Shown: positions 7,455 through 16,984 of the stretch, in pieces
Layout of the letters: every line of letters starts with the position of its first letter
How positions within the stretch are numbered: the first letter of the stretch is position 1
Source of the DNA: a virus
Length of the DNA: 64,000 nt
IMG/VR virus record: IMGVR_UViG_3300049483_000112
Span: 1 to 64,000 of that record
Direction: 5' to 3' (one strand)
The notes under the pieces: model-generated
Told to the model about the DNA's origin: nothing
Seen by the model: the letters and a program-made list of their open reading frames with translations, nothing else
The model's database searches: none
Made by a program: the position numbers and the translations under genes

Positions 7455-10400
7455 CTATGATCGCACCACAACCGATGCTGATGACAGCACCGGGAACGAG
7501 CCTGTCACGACCCATCTGAACTTGAAGAACCTACCTGTCACGTAGGTGATCGGAATCAGCGACCAGCCGGCCAGGAACACGCCGTCCGAGCTTGCCTTGT
7601 ACTGCGCCTGCACGGTTCCAGTAGCCGCGTGCTCCTCTGTGATTTTGACGGCTAGCACCGACCCAAGATCAATGGCCGGATGTTCATAAGAGATCTCGCC
7701 GTATGACGGGCCGTCCCAACTGTCCCACGCGTCCCATGTGTCCGGGATTGTGTCCCACGTCAAGGTGCCTATGTCTGCAATGACGCCCCCCACAATGACG
7801 CCGTTGACGATTGCCCCAGGCCAGCCCAGGGCGCCAATGTCGAACGCAGCCTCACCGGATAGAACGCGCTCCATCAGTGGGGTCAGGGCAGCCTGGAAGT
7901 CTTCTATCACGCACACCCCCTCAAGCGTCTGCGCGTAGATAGGCCACGTGTACGTTTCCCCGGCGGCAACTTCAATCGAGCGAGAGTAGCCTATTGGGGT
8001 GACCGTGTGGACTGATATCCCCGTCGTTGGGACGAAGGTGGTGTTTTGGATCGCATATTCGCCGGCGTCCACTACGCCGTCGGCATTCCAGTCGACAGCA
8101 ACGTTAACGACGGCCGCGTACTTGTCCGAGAAGACCGACGGCGACCCATCGAACACGGCCGTGCCAGAGATGACTAACACTCCTGTTGCATTGAATTGAG
8201 CCGTGAATCGAATCGTTCCGAGCAATGACCAGTGCAGCCCGCTATAGGTAGACGACGCCCCACTGTGCCGTAATGACACGCCGTCCGCGACAACGGGCTC
8301 AACGAATTGCACGCGCCCTTGCCGCTTACCCATGAACACGCCGGTCACGAGATATGAGTACGGCTGTACCTCATCAAGCGTCTGGCGCGCTCCACCATAG
8401 ACATTGAACGAGCACAACTTCACGAAGACGGTCTTGCCAAGCAAGCTCACATCTAGGGGGCCGGACTCGGCGATCGCGTCATCCATCCTGACGAATGGAG
8501 CGCCTACTTCGTGTTGCGTCACGTTGGTTTGATAAGCACCGCGCGCCAGCCCAGACAACGAATAGGATAGGTTCCCGGTCAGCGTCGCTGTCGTGTAGGC
8601 GATGAACTCCTGATCGACGCCGCCGATGTAGCACAGCGTGCCGAGCACACCGCCGGTCCCGCTCACGCTTGATAGTTGCCCAGAGTGGATTCGAACCGGC
8701 AGCGTCCCGACATCGATAGGCCCAGTGGTCACGCCGTAGCGGCTGCCGCCGAAGATTTCGCCGAGCTTCACATAACTGTCGCCGTCGTACGAGGCCCAGA
8801 CCTCGCACCCGCCCCATGCGGGCGTGAGCCCGCCGGTCGCTATGGCGATCGCCAGGCTCGTTGTGATGAGCTCGCCAGGCAACTCGAAGATGACTGGCGC
8901 GCGCGCATTGCCGGGACTTTCGTTGTAATTGGCAGCGAATCCAATGCCGGCCTGTCGCGGGTAGGCCGTTGCCGATGCAACCCCCAATGGGAAGTCTTCT
9001 GCGACGACGCTTAATTCGCCGTCCTCGGACTCCTCAGTCTTGATGATGCGCACCGGCAATCGTGAGTAAAGAACCGGGTCGGTCAATGTGACGAGGTCCA
9101 TTGGCTCGAGCATCACCTTCGTCCACGGTAACTTGAACGAGTACTCGTTTCGGATGTACATACTGCGCTGCAACAGCAGTTGCGCGACCGCGGCCGCAAC
9201 AGCAGCCTTGCAGATCCAGTGGCATCGAATCACCGGCATGGTCCTGAGGCTATAGGCGTCAATGCTCGCCTGATCCTTCACATCGCAGATCTCGATGTTG
9301 TACAGGTTGTCGCGGTTCAGATATTCGAGTTGAATGTGGTTGTAGCAATCGCTTTGCTGCTTGCGAGTCACCTTGATCGGGTCGGCCAGATCGATGAAGT
9401 CGTCATCAGTGAGGTCGTATTCCGGCGTCGTGTTGGCGACGAACGTCGCACCATTCGCTGATAGGTTCGCGTCACCGTAGGAGATCATCTTGAGGCGACC
9501 GCTGGACCACACGGGCCCGACGTTGGTAACCCTGCTGATGGTCGACACAAAGTCAGCCGCGGTCATCTGCTCGGTCAGGGCGGGCGAAAGCAAGATGCCT
9601 GAGGCAAGGCAATAGTTGCTCCACTCGGTCATATCGCCCAGCATGGCCGACGGCAGCGCCGCCCCGAAGCGATCATTCGTCAAGATGTCCTGCGTCAGCG
9701 TCGCAGGGTTGGCATCAGGTGTGGATGTGGAGATGCTGTACGCGAGTGGGCCCTGAACCTCGAATGTGTGGTTATCGACTGCGGCGCCGCTGCCAAGGTC
9801 GTAGTTTTGCCCCGCAACATAGGCGATGCCGGAGTAGCCGACGGCCTGGTCTGGGAAGTCGGTAGACAAGACGGTCCACGGCGACTGCCCGATCTGCCCG
9901 TCAAAAAACGTCAGCCCCAGGTTGTCTAGTCCCGTGTTGCCGCTTGTGCCGGCAACCCACTGATAGGTGATCTGTACGTCAGTCCCCGCCGCGCGAGAAT
10001 TGGCCGGGAACGTATAGGTGCCGCCGTCTCGCGTGTAGTCGAACCCGTCTGTCATCCATTGCCAACTTGAGCCGCCATGCTCCGGGTTCGCCAGCCACGC
10101 ATGGACACTCGCTGCAGCGGCGATGGTTGCGGCGTGGGCCACAACAACATCCCCGCCGCCGCCTGGCACTGAGAACGTCTCCGTTGCTGTGTTTGTGTCA
10201 CCAGGGACGAATCCGCCGTCGTACAACTTCTTGCCGCGCCATGTCCTCGGCACACCACGAATTTGCCCTTCACAAAGCGCCATCGCAACGCTCGCGGTGT
10301 ACGTGTAGGTCGTGCTCTGCGTCTTGACGGAACCACCCTTTCCGGCACTCGACTCGGTTGTGTGCGGTATGGCCTGAAACCCACCGTACCAAATCAGGTT

Positions 10401-10532
10401 GCCAGGAATTCGGTTGACGCCGTAGACGATCGGGATCGTCACCCCGTAGGCGCTCGACTGCAATTTCAGCGCTTCGATCTTCGTTTCCGAAGTGCTGATG
10501 GTCTTGCCGCCGCCACCGATGAGCCCGCTCAT
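7455..10532 (-). CDS. Tail-tip hub protein, J-like (Phage-tail_3)
   Basis: 1,025 residues from the ATG at 10532, which overlaps the NlpC gene stop as ATGA and has GGAG 9 bases upstream. The N-terminus MSGLIGGGGKTISTSETKIE is typical of this tail-tip group; the central part (about 370-520) resembles the Phage-tail_3 region of baseplate hub proteins, and the rest is a series of beta-rich, probably FNIII-like, domains ending in a receptor-proximal part. It should form the tip of the tail and connect the tube to the fibres encoded next. The gene order tape measure, DUF2460, BR0599, NlpC, hub agrees. Confidence 0.82.
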   Translation of the reverse strand: MSGLIGGGGKTISTSETKIEALKLQSSAYGVTIPIVYGVNRIPGNLIWYGGFQAIPHTTESSAGKGGSVKTQSTTYTYTASVAMALCEGQIRGVPRTWRGKKLYDGGFVPGDTNTATETFSVPGGGGDVVVAHAATIAAAASVHAWLANPEHGGSSWQWMTDGFDYTRDGGTYTFPANSRAAGTDVQITYQWVAGTSGNTGLDNLGLTFFDGQIGQSPWTVLSTDFPDQAVGYSGIAYVAGQNYDLGSGAAVDNHTFEVQGPLAYSISTSTPDANPATLTQDILTNDRFGAALPSAMLGDMTEWSNYCLASGILLSPALTEQMTAADFVSTISRVTNVGPVWSSGRLKMISYGDANLSANGATFVANTTPEYDLTDDDFIDLADPIKVTRKQQSDCYNHIQLEYLNRDNLYNIEICDVKDQASIDAYSLRTMPVIRCHWICKAAVAAAVAQLLLQRSMYIRNEYSFKLPWTKVMLEPMDLVTLTDPVLYSRLPVRIIKTEESEDGELSVVAEDFPLGVASATAYPRQAGIGFAANYNESPGNARAPVIFELPGELITTSLAIAIATGGLTPAWGGCEVWASYDGDSYVKLGEIFGGSRYGVTTGPIDVGTLPVRIHSGQLSSVSGTGGVLGTLCYIGGVDQEFIAYTTATLTGNLSYSLSGLARGAYQTNVTQHEVGAPFVRMDDAIAESGPLDVSLLGKTVFVKLCSFNVYGGARQTLDEVQPYSYLVTGVFMGKRQGRVQFVEPVVADGVSLRHSGASSTYSGLHWSLLGTIRFTAQFNATGVLVISGTAVFDGSPSVFSDKYAAVVNVAVDWNADGVVDAGEYAIQNTTFVPTTGISVHTVTPIGYSRSIEVAAGETYTWPIYAQTLEGVCVIEDFQAALTPLMERVLSGEAAFDIGALGWPGAIVNGVIVGGVIADIGTLTWDTIPDTWDAWDSWDGPSYGEISYEHPAIDLGSVLAVKITEEHAATGTVQAQYKASSDGVFLAGWSLIPITYVTGRFFKFRWVVTGSFPVLSSASVVVRS

Positions 10533-10975
10533 GGCCACAAACTCCAAAATTGCACAGCGCGGCGCCCGAGCGGTTCGTCGCGGTCTCGCGAGATGATGAC
10601 GCCGCGGCCGACATATGCATGCAGCAGCAGCAGCCCGGCGTGATCATCTGCCGCGATGATGATGGCGCCATGGGAGAAGCAGCGGCCGAACCGGTAGAGC
10701 GCCATGTCGCCAAGGCGGCCTTGATCGACTTTGTGAGCGTACTTCTGGACCCACCCGAGAAAGCGCTCCTCCTCACGGTGCATGTGCCAGTCTGGCGGAT
10801 AGGGCCCGGTATCGATCGGCGGGATCAATCCGCACCCTGAATACACCCCAATGAGCAGTTGTGCGCAGTCAACGCCAGCGCCTTTGATGCGCGCGCCGTG
10901 ATGAAAGGGGGTCTTCAGCCACGAGAGCGCCTCACTCTGCACCGCCAGCCGCTGTGCCGTCTCCTCGGTCATCAT
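10529..10975 (-). CDS. NlpC/P60-type tail assembly peptidase
   Basis: 148 residues. The start at 10975 overlaps the stop of the BR0599-like gene; the second codon is also ATG, so 10972 is possible. GVDCAQLLIGVY carries the catalytic Cys and CFSHGAIII the His of the NlpC/P60 fold. In siphophages this K-like protein takes part in tail-tip assembly and may open peptidoglycan locally during DNA entry. Neighbouring genes fit exactly. Confidence 0.85.
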   Translation of the reverse strand: MMTEETAQRLAVQSEALSWLKTPFHHGARIKGAGVDCAQLLIGVYSGCGLIPPIDTGPYPPDWHMHREEERFLGWVQKYAHKVDQGRLGDMALYRFGRCFSHGAIIIAADDHAGLLLLHAYVGRGVIISRDRDEPLGRRAVQFWSLWP

Positions 10976-11853
10976 GTGACCGTCTCCGGCACCGGGATGA
11001 ACGGGAAGCCCCTGAAACGAGCCAGGTTGTTGAACTTGGCGGCGCACTGATCCTTCGTCTTGTTGCAGCCAGGGAATGCATTGAACGTATCCCCCGCTGC
11101 GACCGCGAATGGCCATGGGGAGATCACCGTCAACCGATAGGCGGCATGCGACTTCACTGTGCGTGAATGGCCAGCATTGGCGCCGGAGGTCATTGTCACG
11201 ACCCCGAGATCAAAATACCCGTCTACACCCTGTAAAGCGGCGGCCAAGAACGAAGTCCTTGCTGCGTCCGTTGGGCCAGTCGCCGCCCCGCTCACACCGC
11301 GTCCGGCCCTGCTGATTCCGCACGCGCCGTCGTACAGCGTATTTCCACACCCGGCTTGGTAGATGTTGCGCGGCACTCTGCTCGTCAGCAGATCAAGCAT
11401 CGAGCGCACCGAAAACGTGGCTTCGTACCGATTGCAGTCAATGTCGCCTGGGCGGCCCGAGAAGAGCTCAACGGCGCCGACCCATGCCGAGGCCCTACTC
11501 GCCGCGAAAACGCGCTCCAGCGTGATCCTGGCATTGTCTAGCCCCCCTGCCGCGATGAACGACATCATCGGCACCCCGTTGACCGTCACCGTCGAATCGG
11601 CGGCCACCGTCATGCTCATCGTGTCAACGTCGACGCCGACCGTCAGTTTCGTCTTGCCGCGAGAGATCAGGGGGCCGATCGCCCAGGTGTTGCCGTTGGC
11701 TGTGATGTCCCGGTCAGCGCTCGTGTATCGCAGCGTCGTCCCGCTCGTCAGGGTGATGGTGAACAGATCCTCCATGACCAGTTGGCCAGGGGACACGGAA
11801 TTGAGCAGCGCGATGAGCGCGCCCGGCGATGTCTCCCACGACGGCTCGCGCAT
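10972..11853 (-). CDS. Tail-tip protein, DUF2163 / phage BR0599 family
   Basis: 293 residues. The ATG at 11853 has AAGGAG 5 bases upstream. The C-terminal signature FPGCNKTKDQCAAKFNN with FRGFPFIP is characteristic of the BR0599 part of this family; two Cys occur in that motif and two more near DGACGI. The family works in the tail tip of gene-transfer-agent-like siphophages between the DUF2460 protein and the NlpC peptidase, as here. Confidence 0.88.
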   Translation of the reverse strand: MREPSWETSPGALIALLNSVSPGQLVMEDLFTITLTSGTTLRYTSADRDITANGNTWAIGPLISRGKTKLTVGVDVDTMSMTVAADSTVTVNGVPMMSFIAAGGLDNARITLERVFAASRASAWVGAVELFSGRPGDIDCNRYEATFSVRSMLDLLTSRVPRNIYQAGCGNTLYDGACGISRAGRGVSGAATGPTDAARTSFLAAALQGVDGYFDLGVVTMTSGANAGHSRTVKSHAAYRLTVISPWPFAVAAGDTFNAFPGCNKTKDQCAAKFNNLARFRGFPFIPVPETVT

Positions 11854-11855
11854 GG

Positions 11856-12455
11856 TCACTCCTTCACCGTGATCATGCCCAGGTCCGCAAGCTCCCACAA
11901 GCCGACCATGAACTTGCTGAACTCTGCGCCGTCTTTGAGAAACCGGCACCGCCAATAGAACGAACCGGTCCACGCGACGACCTTGCCGGCCGTCGGAGCG
12001 GTGACGAAGGTCACCAGCCCCGCGCTGTCGATGGTGTAGTGAGTCGTCAACGTCTGCAGCGAGCCGTCGACATAGATGGAAGGCGCGCCGTTGACGTCCC
12101 ATACCGGCTCGAGGTAGCCGCCGAAGCTTCTGATCAGTTGGAAGGCTTGTGTCGAACCGTTTCCGACGCCGATCTGCTGCAGCGCCACGGTTGAGTCGTC
12201 TGCGTCCGTGTACAGAAAACTGTCGAACGATCCACCGCGGGAGTTGACGAACCCGAGCATCTGCGCGAGCTCGGTGTAGGCGCCGGCCTGGCGCAGCACC
12301 TCATAGCCGAACTTGTACTCGTAGCGCGGATAGCTCCAATTCTGCCGTCGGTACTCGCGCCCGCTGACCGAGGTCTTGATGGTCGTGCTGTGCACCGGCG
12401 CGCGGCTGAATGGCCAGCGCCGGCCAGGCAGGTCGGGTAGAACTTGGTTGCTCAC
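11856..12455 (-). CDS. Tail-tip protein, DUF2460 family
   Basis: 199 residues with the family features LPGRRWPFSRAP near the N-terminus, FVNSRGGSFDSFLYTD in the middle and FYWRCRF near the end. Known members form the distal tail ring below the tape measure. It is placed directly after the tape measure gene, with one base between them. Confidence 0.88.
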   Translation of the reverse strand: MSNQVLPDLPGRRWPFSRAPVHSTTIKTSVSGREYRRQNWSYPRYEYKFGYEVLRQAGAYTELAQMLGFVNSRGGSFDSFLYTDADDSTVALQQIGVGNGSTQAFQLIRSFGGYLEPVWDVNGAPSIYVDGSLQTLTTHYTIDSAGLVTFVTAPTAGKVVAWTGSFYWRCRFLKDGAEFSKFMVGLWELADLGMITVKE

Positions 12456-12456
12456 A

Positions 12457-15400
12457 TCACCCCTTCACAAAGACGAAGTCGCGGTTCATCTGCTTGAGCA
12501 TTTTCGCAAGATCGTTCTTGTGGATGAAGTCTCCGCCCGCCGTGTGGATGTGCACCGTGCCGCCGGCGCCGCCACCACCGCCGCCAAGCATGGTCCGCAA
12601 GGCGTGCGCCTCGGCAGCCGGAAGCACCATCTCGTTCTTGTGCACCGCCGCGATCTGGTTGTGCGGGATCTGCCACCACCCTCCCTCTGCTGAGTTGAGC
12701 ATGCTCATCGCCATGCCCAGGGCGCCGGCGGACACGCCAAGAGCGGCAACCGGGGCGAATGGGCCAAGGAAGCCGAAGAACTCGACGAGCTCGGCGAACG
12801 CGGCAGCAATCGCGATCCCGATGCGCTTGATGGCGTCACCGGTCATCGTCAGCAGCGACGCGGCACTACCTGCTTTCTCGATGCCCGCTCGCTCGGCAGT
12901 TCCTGTGGCCACAGCGGCCGTCTGCGCCGTCTGCGCCGTGGTCGTGATAGCCACACCAGCCTCGGCCGCAGCCACCTGCGCGCCGACGGCGATCCCTTGC
13001 GTCGCGATCATCTCCGCTACGCCAACCTGATCGAGCGTGGCCCGCTGCGCCATTCCGGCCGCCTTCACTGCCGTCTGCGCGGCCTCGCCGCCGATGAACT
13101 TGGCCACGATCGTGTCCACCATATTGGTGACCACGTTGATGCTGCGATCAACCATCTTGCCCAGCGCTGTGTCGCCGCTGAACAACCGCTCGGTGAACTT
13201 CTTGGCTATCAAATCTTCGAACGTCTTCGCGATCGTGACGGCGAATTGCCTGATCGCATCCTGCAGCGTCACCACCCCAGACAGCAGGCTGCTGATCATC
13301 GAGGTGAAGCCCCCCTCGATGCTCATGCGAGCCTCGCGCTCAAACTTCGTGCGCTCAAGCACGGCTCGGTTGCTGATGTCTGTCAGTTTGGCCTGATGTT
13401 CAGCGAACGCGCTTGTCCTGGCCTTATCGATTTCGTCGAGCTTTTCCTGATTCCCGCGCGCCAGTAGCATCTGCGATCTGAAGTTGGCCATGCGCAATTC
13501 CCACAGCCGTTCCTCAAGATCGCGCTCAATGCCAAACATCTCGTCGGCAGTGATTTTGCCCATCGCAAGGCGCTGCTGAGCGGCCGCGCGCTCAGCGTCG
13601 AGCTTCCTTGAGCCGAGATCCAGGGCTGCATCGGCTTCCCTTCGCGCGTACCCTTCCGCCATCGCCAGTTGAGCGAGTTGGGCCCGGTTCGCGATGTCGG
13701 TCAACTTCGCCTGATGTTCAGCGAATGAGACTGCCCGCTTTTTCTCGATCTCGTCGAGCTTCTCTGCATTGCCGCGGGCCAGCACGAACTCGGAGTTGAG
13801 CTCTGCCATGCGCAGATCCCACAGCCTGCCCTCAAGGTCGTCCTCGATGGCGAACATCTCATTGGCTGTGATCTGGCCAAGAGCCAGTCGCTGTTGTGCA
13901 GAGGCGCGATCGGCCTCAACAATCTTCGCCCCGAGATCGAACGCGGCGTTCGCCTTGCGCATGGCATAGCCGTCCGCCTCTGCGCGTAGCGCGTTTTCCT
14001 TCTCGATGTTGATCTGCTGCGCTATCCCGAGCGTCTTGGCCTCTGCAATGGCGATCTGCCCTTCAAGGGCTGCGATCTGAGCCATGAACTGCAGGCGCTG
14101 AGGCTCTTTGACACCCTCGGCACCCATGCGCGTGCGTATGCCGGCAATCTCGGCCTTGCGCGCTGAAATTTCGCGCGCGTTCTCTTCCTGCTGCAGTCGC
14201 TCCTTGTCTCTGAAGTAGTCCTCGATGCTGATCAGTTTTCGCGCGTATGCGTCATCCTGAATGCGCTGCTCCTCGGCGTCGTACTCTTTCAGCAGTGCGA
14301 TGCGCGCGTCGCGGTCCGCCTTCTCTAGCGCCAACTGCGCTGTCGCGATGGCGGCCGCCGTGCTGTCGACAATAGGGATCTTCTTCTTGCCCGTCTCCGT
14401 CGTCGTGCCAGGCCTAGATCCCCAAGCGTTTTCGGCCTTGATGCGCTCCCGCTCTTCAGAGCTCATCACGGCTGAGGCAATATCGGCGTTCCCTTTCGCG
14501 GCGATCGCGACGAGCTTCTCGCCCCCCTCTTTGACGATGCGCACGCGTTCATCGATGCCGCGCTGCCACTCTGCCTTCGTACCCTCCCAATCGAGGTGCA
14601 GCGCTCGCTCAGCGACAGCCAAGAAGGACGAGAAGGCGCTCGAAAGCACATCCATTTGCGTCTTGACGGCGGACACCATCAACTCGACGCTGACCCTGAA
14701 CCCGATGAGCAGCGCGTGGACCGTCCTGAATACCGTCTTGAAAAACTCGAGCGCCGTCATCGGTTTTTCGTTGAAGACGACGCCGATCGCCTCAGACAGT
14801 GCGGCGAACACTTCGCTGATGAACCCCCAGACGGTTTCGATGACGACCTTGACCTCCTGCCACATCCCAACAAAGGCCTCTGCCGCCGCTTGTGCGCCAC
14901 CTACTAGCGCCGGGCCAGCATCGGCTAGCATCTTCGATGCCTCAGCGAATGCCGGCATCATCGTCTCGCCGATCGTCTTCGAAACCCCCTTCATCACGTC
15001 GTTGACATCGTTCAGGGCCATGCGGTACTTCTCAGTCGCCGCAAAGCTCTCTGCCGTCACAACAAGGTTCAGTTCCCTGTTTTTCTTGGCGGCTTCGGCT
15101 ATCGCCTCATCGTTCAATCGCAGCAGTTTCGTAACGTCGCCGACTCTGGTGCCGAACAACTTCATCGATGCCTGCCCCTGGTCAACACCTGGGGCGTACT
15201 GCGACAGCAACTTGATCGACTCCATGAACACTTGGTTGGAGTCCTTGGTTCCGTTCTTGAGCGAAACCGTATCCACACCCATCTGCCGCATCTCTTCCGA
15301 GTTGTTGCGCAGCATGCGGTTGAACTTCGTGAACGCCCCCGTGTAAACGTCGGCGCTTGAGCCGATGTCATCGAGCGCGGTCATCATGGTGCTGGCCGTC

Positions 15401-15630
15401 TCGGTCGATATGCCGAGTTGCCGCGACATCTTCTCGGCCTCTCGGTTGATGCTTGAGGCCTCGTCGATGAAGTGCTTAAACGCAGTGCCGCCGGCCAACA
15501 CCGCCGCCAGGCCCTGGAAACGACTCATGAGAGTGGACAGCGAGCCGCTGACTTGCCCGATCTTCGACTGAAATTCGTCGATGACCGCGCCGAATCGTAC
15601 TGTTACGTCTTCTTCGCCTCGCGTAGCCAT
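12457..15630 (-). CDS. Tape measure protein
   Basis: 1,057 residues, helical and Ala/Glu/Lys rich, with hydrophobic stretches (near 40-50 and in the C-terminal third) as in phage tape measures that set tail length and enter the host membrane. The start lies inside the end of the chaperone T extension (28-base overlap), the classical arrangement. A unit of about 105 residues occurs twice in tandem between roughly residues 550 and 765; the two copies start YAMRKANAAFDLG and YARREADAALDLG. This internal duplication would lengthen the tail. The C-terminus is Gly-rich (GGGGGGAGGTV) before a HIHTAGGDF motif. Confidence 0.92.
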   Translation of the reverse strand: MATRGEEDVTVRFGAVIDEFQSKIGQVSGSLSTLMSRFQGLAAVLAGGTAFKHFIDEASSINREAEKMSRQLGISTETASTMMTALDDIGSSADVYTGAFTKFNRMLRNNSEEMRQMGVDTVSLKNGTKDSNQVFMESIKLLSQYAPGVDQGQASMKLFGTRVGDVTKLLRLNDEAIAEAAKKNRELNLVVTAESFAATEKYRMALNDVNDVMKGVSKTIGETMMPAFAEASKMLADAGPALVGGAQAAAEAFVGMWQEVKVVIETVWGFISEVFAALSEAIGVVFNEKPMTALEFFKTVFRTVHALLIGFRVSVELMVSAVKTQMDVLSSAFSSFLAVAERALHLDWEGTKAEWQRGIDERVRIVKEGGEKLVAIAAKGNADIASAVMSSEERERIKAENAWGSRPGTTTETGKKKIPIVDSTAAAIATAQLALEKADRDARIALLKEYDAEEQRIQDDAYARKLISIEDYFRDKERLQQEENAREISARKAEIAGIRTRMGAEGVKEPQRLQFMAQIAALEGQIAIAEAKTLGIAQQINIEKENALRAEADGYAMRKANAAFDLGAKIVEADRASAQQRLALGQITANEMFAIEDDLEGRLWDLRMAELNSEFVLARGNAEKLDEIEKKRAVSFAEHQAKLTDIANRAQLAQLAMAEGYARREADAALDLGSRKLDAERAAAQQRLAMGKITADEMFGIERDLEERLWELRMANFRSQMLLARGNQEKLDEIDKARTSAFAEHQAKLTDISNRAVLERTKFEREARMSIEGGFTSMISSLLSGVVTLQDAIRQFAVTIAKTFEDLIAKKFTERLFSGDTALGKMVDRSINVVTNMVDTIVAKFIGGEAAQTAVKAAGMAQRATLDQVGVAEMIATQGIAVGAQVAAAEAGVAITTTAQTAQTAAVATGTAERAGIEKAGSAASLLTMTGDAIKRIGIAIAAAFAELVEFFGFLGPFAPVAALGVSAGALGMAMSMLNSAEGGWWQIPHNQIAAVHKNEMVLPAAEAHALRTMLGGGGGGAGGTVHIHTAGGDFIHKNDLAKMLKQMNRDFVFVKG
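13345..13975 (-). repeat. Tandem duplication inside tape measure gene (about 315 bp unit)
   Basis: Two adjacent units of about 315 bases encode nearly parallel 105-residue segments (ITANEMFAIEDDLEGRLWDL against ITADEMFGIERDLEERLWEL; LTDIANRA against LTDISNRA). The divergence shows it is not recent. Confidence 0.75.
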
Positions 15631-15902
15631 TCAGGTTTCTCCGTCTTCACGACGCCTGGCATGTCGCCAAGCATGTCGAACAGGGCCTGAGCATTTTGCG
15701 CTTTCGGAGCCGCTCTTTGGCGGGTAACGCCGAGCGCAGCGCCGATCGCTGCCACGCTGGCGGACAGTGGCGGCACTGTCTCCCAATGCTTGGCAATGGC
15801 CTCGAGCCGCGGAATGGTCATCTCCGCGTCGATGTATTCCCACGTCCAGCCGAACGCGTCGATCAGGGCGACGTAGATCCCATCCCAGTCGACGCGCTCG
15901 CT
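15603..15902 (-). CDS. Tail assembly chaperone T extension (made by -1 frameshift)
   Basis: A 99-residue extension in the -1 frame relative to the G-like gene, entered at the slippery site at 15902-15908. Its own first ATG is at 15821, but the conserved part begins upstream of it: DWDGIYVALIDAFGWTWEYI then MTIPRL. This is the pattern of the T part of G-GT chaperones, which recruit tube subunits to the tape measure. The fusion product would be about 212 residues. The stop lies 28 bases inside the tape measure gene. Confidence 0.8.
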   Translation of the reverse strand, partial: SERVDWDGIYVALIDAFGWTWEYIDAEMTIPRLEAIAKHWETVPPLSASVAAIGAALGVTRQRAAPKAQNAQALFDMLGDMPGVVKTEKPEWLREAKKT

Positions 15903-16240
15903 TCCCCCGATGGTGCCGCCGCCTTGGTGAAGCCGGAGATCGCCAGCACCGCGTCAAGCACCTCGGCGTAGTTTTCCAGATCGAGCATGTCGGCAACTGA
16001 CTCGACGGTGATGTCTGGGTAGTTGCGCTTCATCGCCGCATGCACGATCGTCGCCACCGTGTCCATCTGCTCGACGGTCGGTCGCGCGCCCATGCTTGCG
16101 AGCGCCTCGACTCGCTCTTGCAGGTCGATGATCGATCGAAAGCCAAGCGCAGGGATGCGGTACTGCTCCGCACCCATCGTGACCCAGCGACCCCCTCGGT
16201 TGAGCACGGGCTCAATCTTCTTCGCGTCGGGGTCGTTCAT
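15863..16240 (-). CDS. Tail assembly chaperone G
   Basis: 125 residues from the ATG at 16240, which overlaps the tube gene stop by one base (TGATG); a GTG one codon earlier is possible. Acidic helical protein starting MNDPDAKKIEPVLNRGG. Ribosomes that do not shift at 15902-15908 stop at 15863 after a 13-residue tail; those that do make the longer GT form. The place between tube and tape measure is diagnostic. Confidence 0.85.
   Translation of the reverse strand: MNDPDAKKIEPVLNRGGRWVTMGAEQYRIPALGFRSIIDLQERVEALASMGARPTVEQMDTVATIVHAAMKRNYPDITVESVADMLDLENYAEVLDAVLAISGFTKAAAPSGEASASTGMGSTSP
15902..15908 (-). promoter_or_regulatory. Programmed -1 frameshift slippery site
   Basis: On the minus strand the heptamer reads GGGGGAA, with G-frame codons GGG and GAA. 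Slipping back one base keeps GGG pairing in the P site and gives a GAA-tRNA on GGA in the A site, with a tolerable middle wobble. It falls exactly where the G frame and the conserved T frame overlap. Confidence 0.7.
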
Positions 16241-16971
16241 CACTCGTCGGTGCTGATCGTCATCACGTTGTTCGACGCATCGGCGAACGAGCTCCAGTCA
16301 AACGATGGGATGCCGAAGTCCTCAAGCTTCGTCGCGAGCGAAAGCTTGTTGGACATGCAGCGGTTAAGAACGAAGGTCATCTTCTTCGATTGGAAAACCT
16401 CGGTGAAGACGACGCTGAACTCTGGCGCCTGGCCGAGCAGTTGGTTGGTGACGGTGATTTTCTTGCCGTTCGATGCATCGGCCCAGGTGTAGCTCACCAG
16501 CACCGCAGCGTTGGCCTGAGACGAGTTGAAGGTGTAGACGCCCGTCGACTCGTTGCACGAGTACTGCTGGCCAACTGGCGCGTTGGCGACCTTGACGAAC
16601 AGCGAGCCGTCCGACGCGAGCACCACGCCCATGTCCTGCAGGAAGGTCGTGTTGTGCGATGCCGTCACGATGTTGGCCGTCACCGTCGCCGCCTCTGCAA
16701 CAGCGGTCACCGTCGAGCCCGTTGCCGGGTTCGTGTTGCCGAAAAACAGATCGTTCCATGCCGCGGCGTTGATCTGCGCCCAGTCGGCCTTGCCGGTGAC
16801 TTTCCCGGTGCCGCGGCCCAGCGCGATCGGGAACTGGTACTGCCCGTACAGTTCCTTCAGGTTGAACGACATGTCCAGCGTGACCCCCTGCAGCCCGCCG
16901 AAGCGCACCGGAGTGGAATTCGCCGTCGTGTTGCGCCCGTACAGGACGCCGCTGCCGAATTGGTATTGCAT
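16240..16971 (-). CDS. Major tail tube protein
   Basis: 243 residues starting MQYQFGSGVLYGRNTTAN, beta-rich, with the tube-like segments GVTLDMSFNLKELYGQYQFP and KVTGKADWAQI. It should form the hexameric rings of the non-contractile tail. It sits between the tail terminator and the chaperones. Confidence 0.85.
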   Translation of the reverse strand: MQYQFGSGVLYGRNTTANSTPVRFGGLQGVTLDMSFNLKELYGQYQFPIALGRGTGKVTGKADWAQINAAAWNDLFFGNTNPATGSTVTAVAEAATVTANIVTASHNTTFLQDMGVVLASDGSLFVKVANAPVGQQYSCNESTGVYTFNSSQANAAVLVSYTWADASNGKKITVTNQLLGQAPEFSVVFTEVFQSKKMTFVLNRCMSNKLSLATKLEDFGIPSFDWSSFADASNNVMTISTDE

Positions 16972-16984
16972 CTCGGATCTCCTT

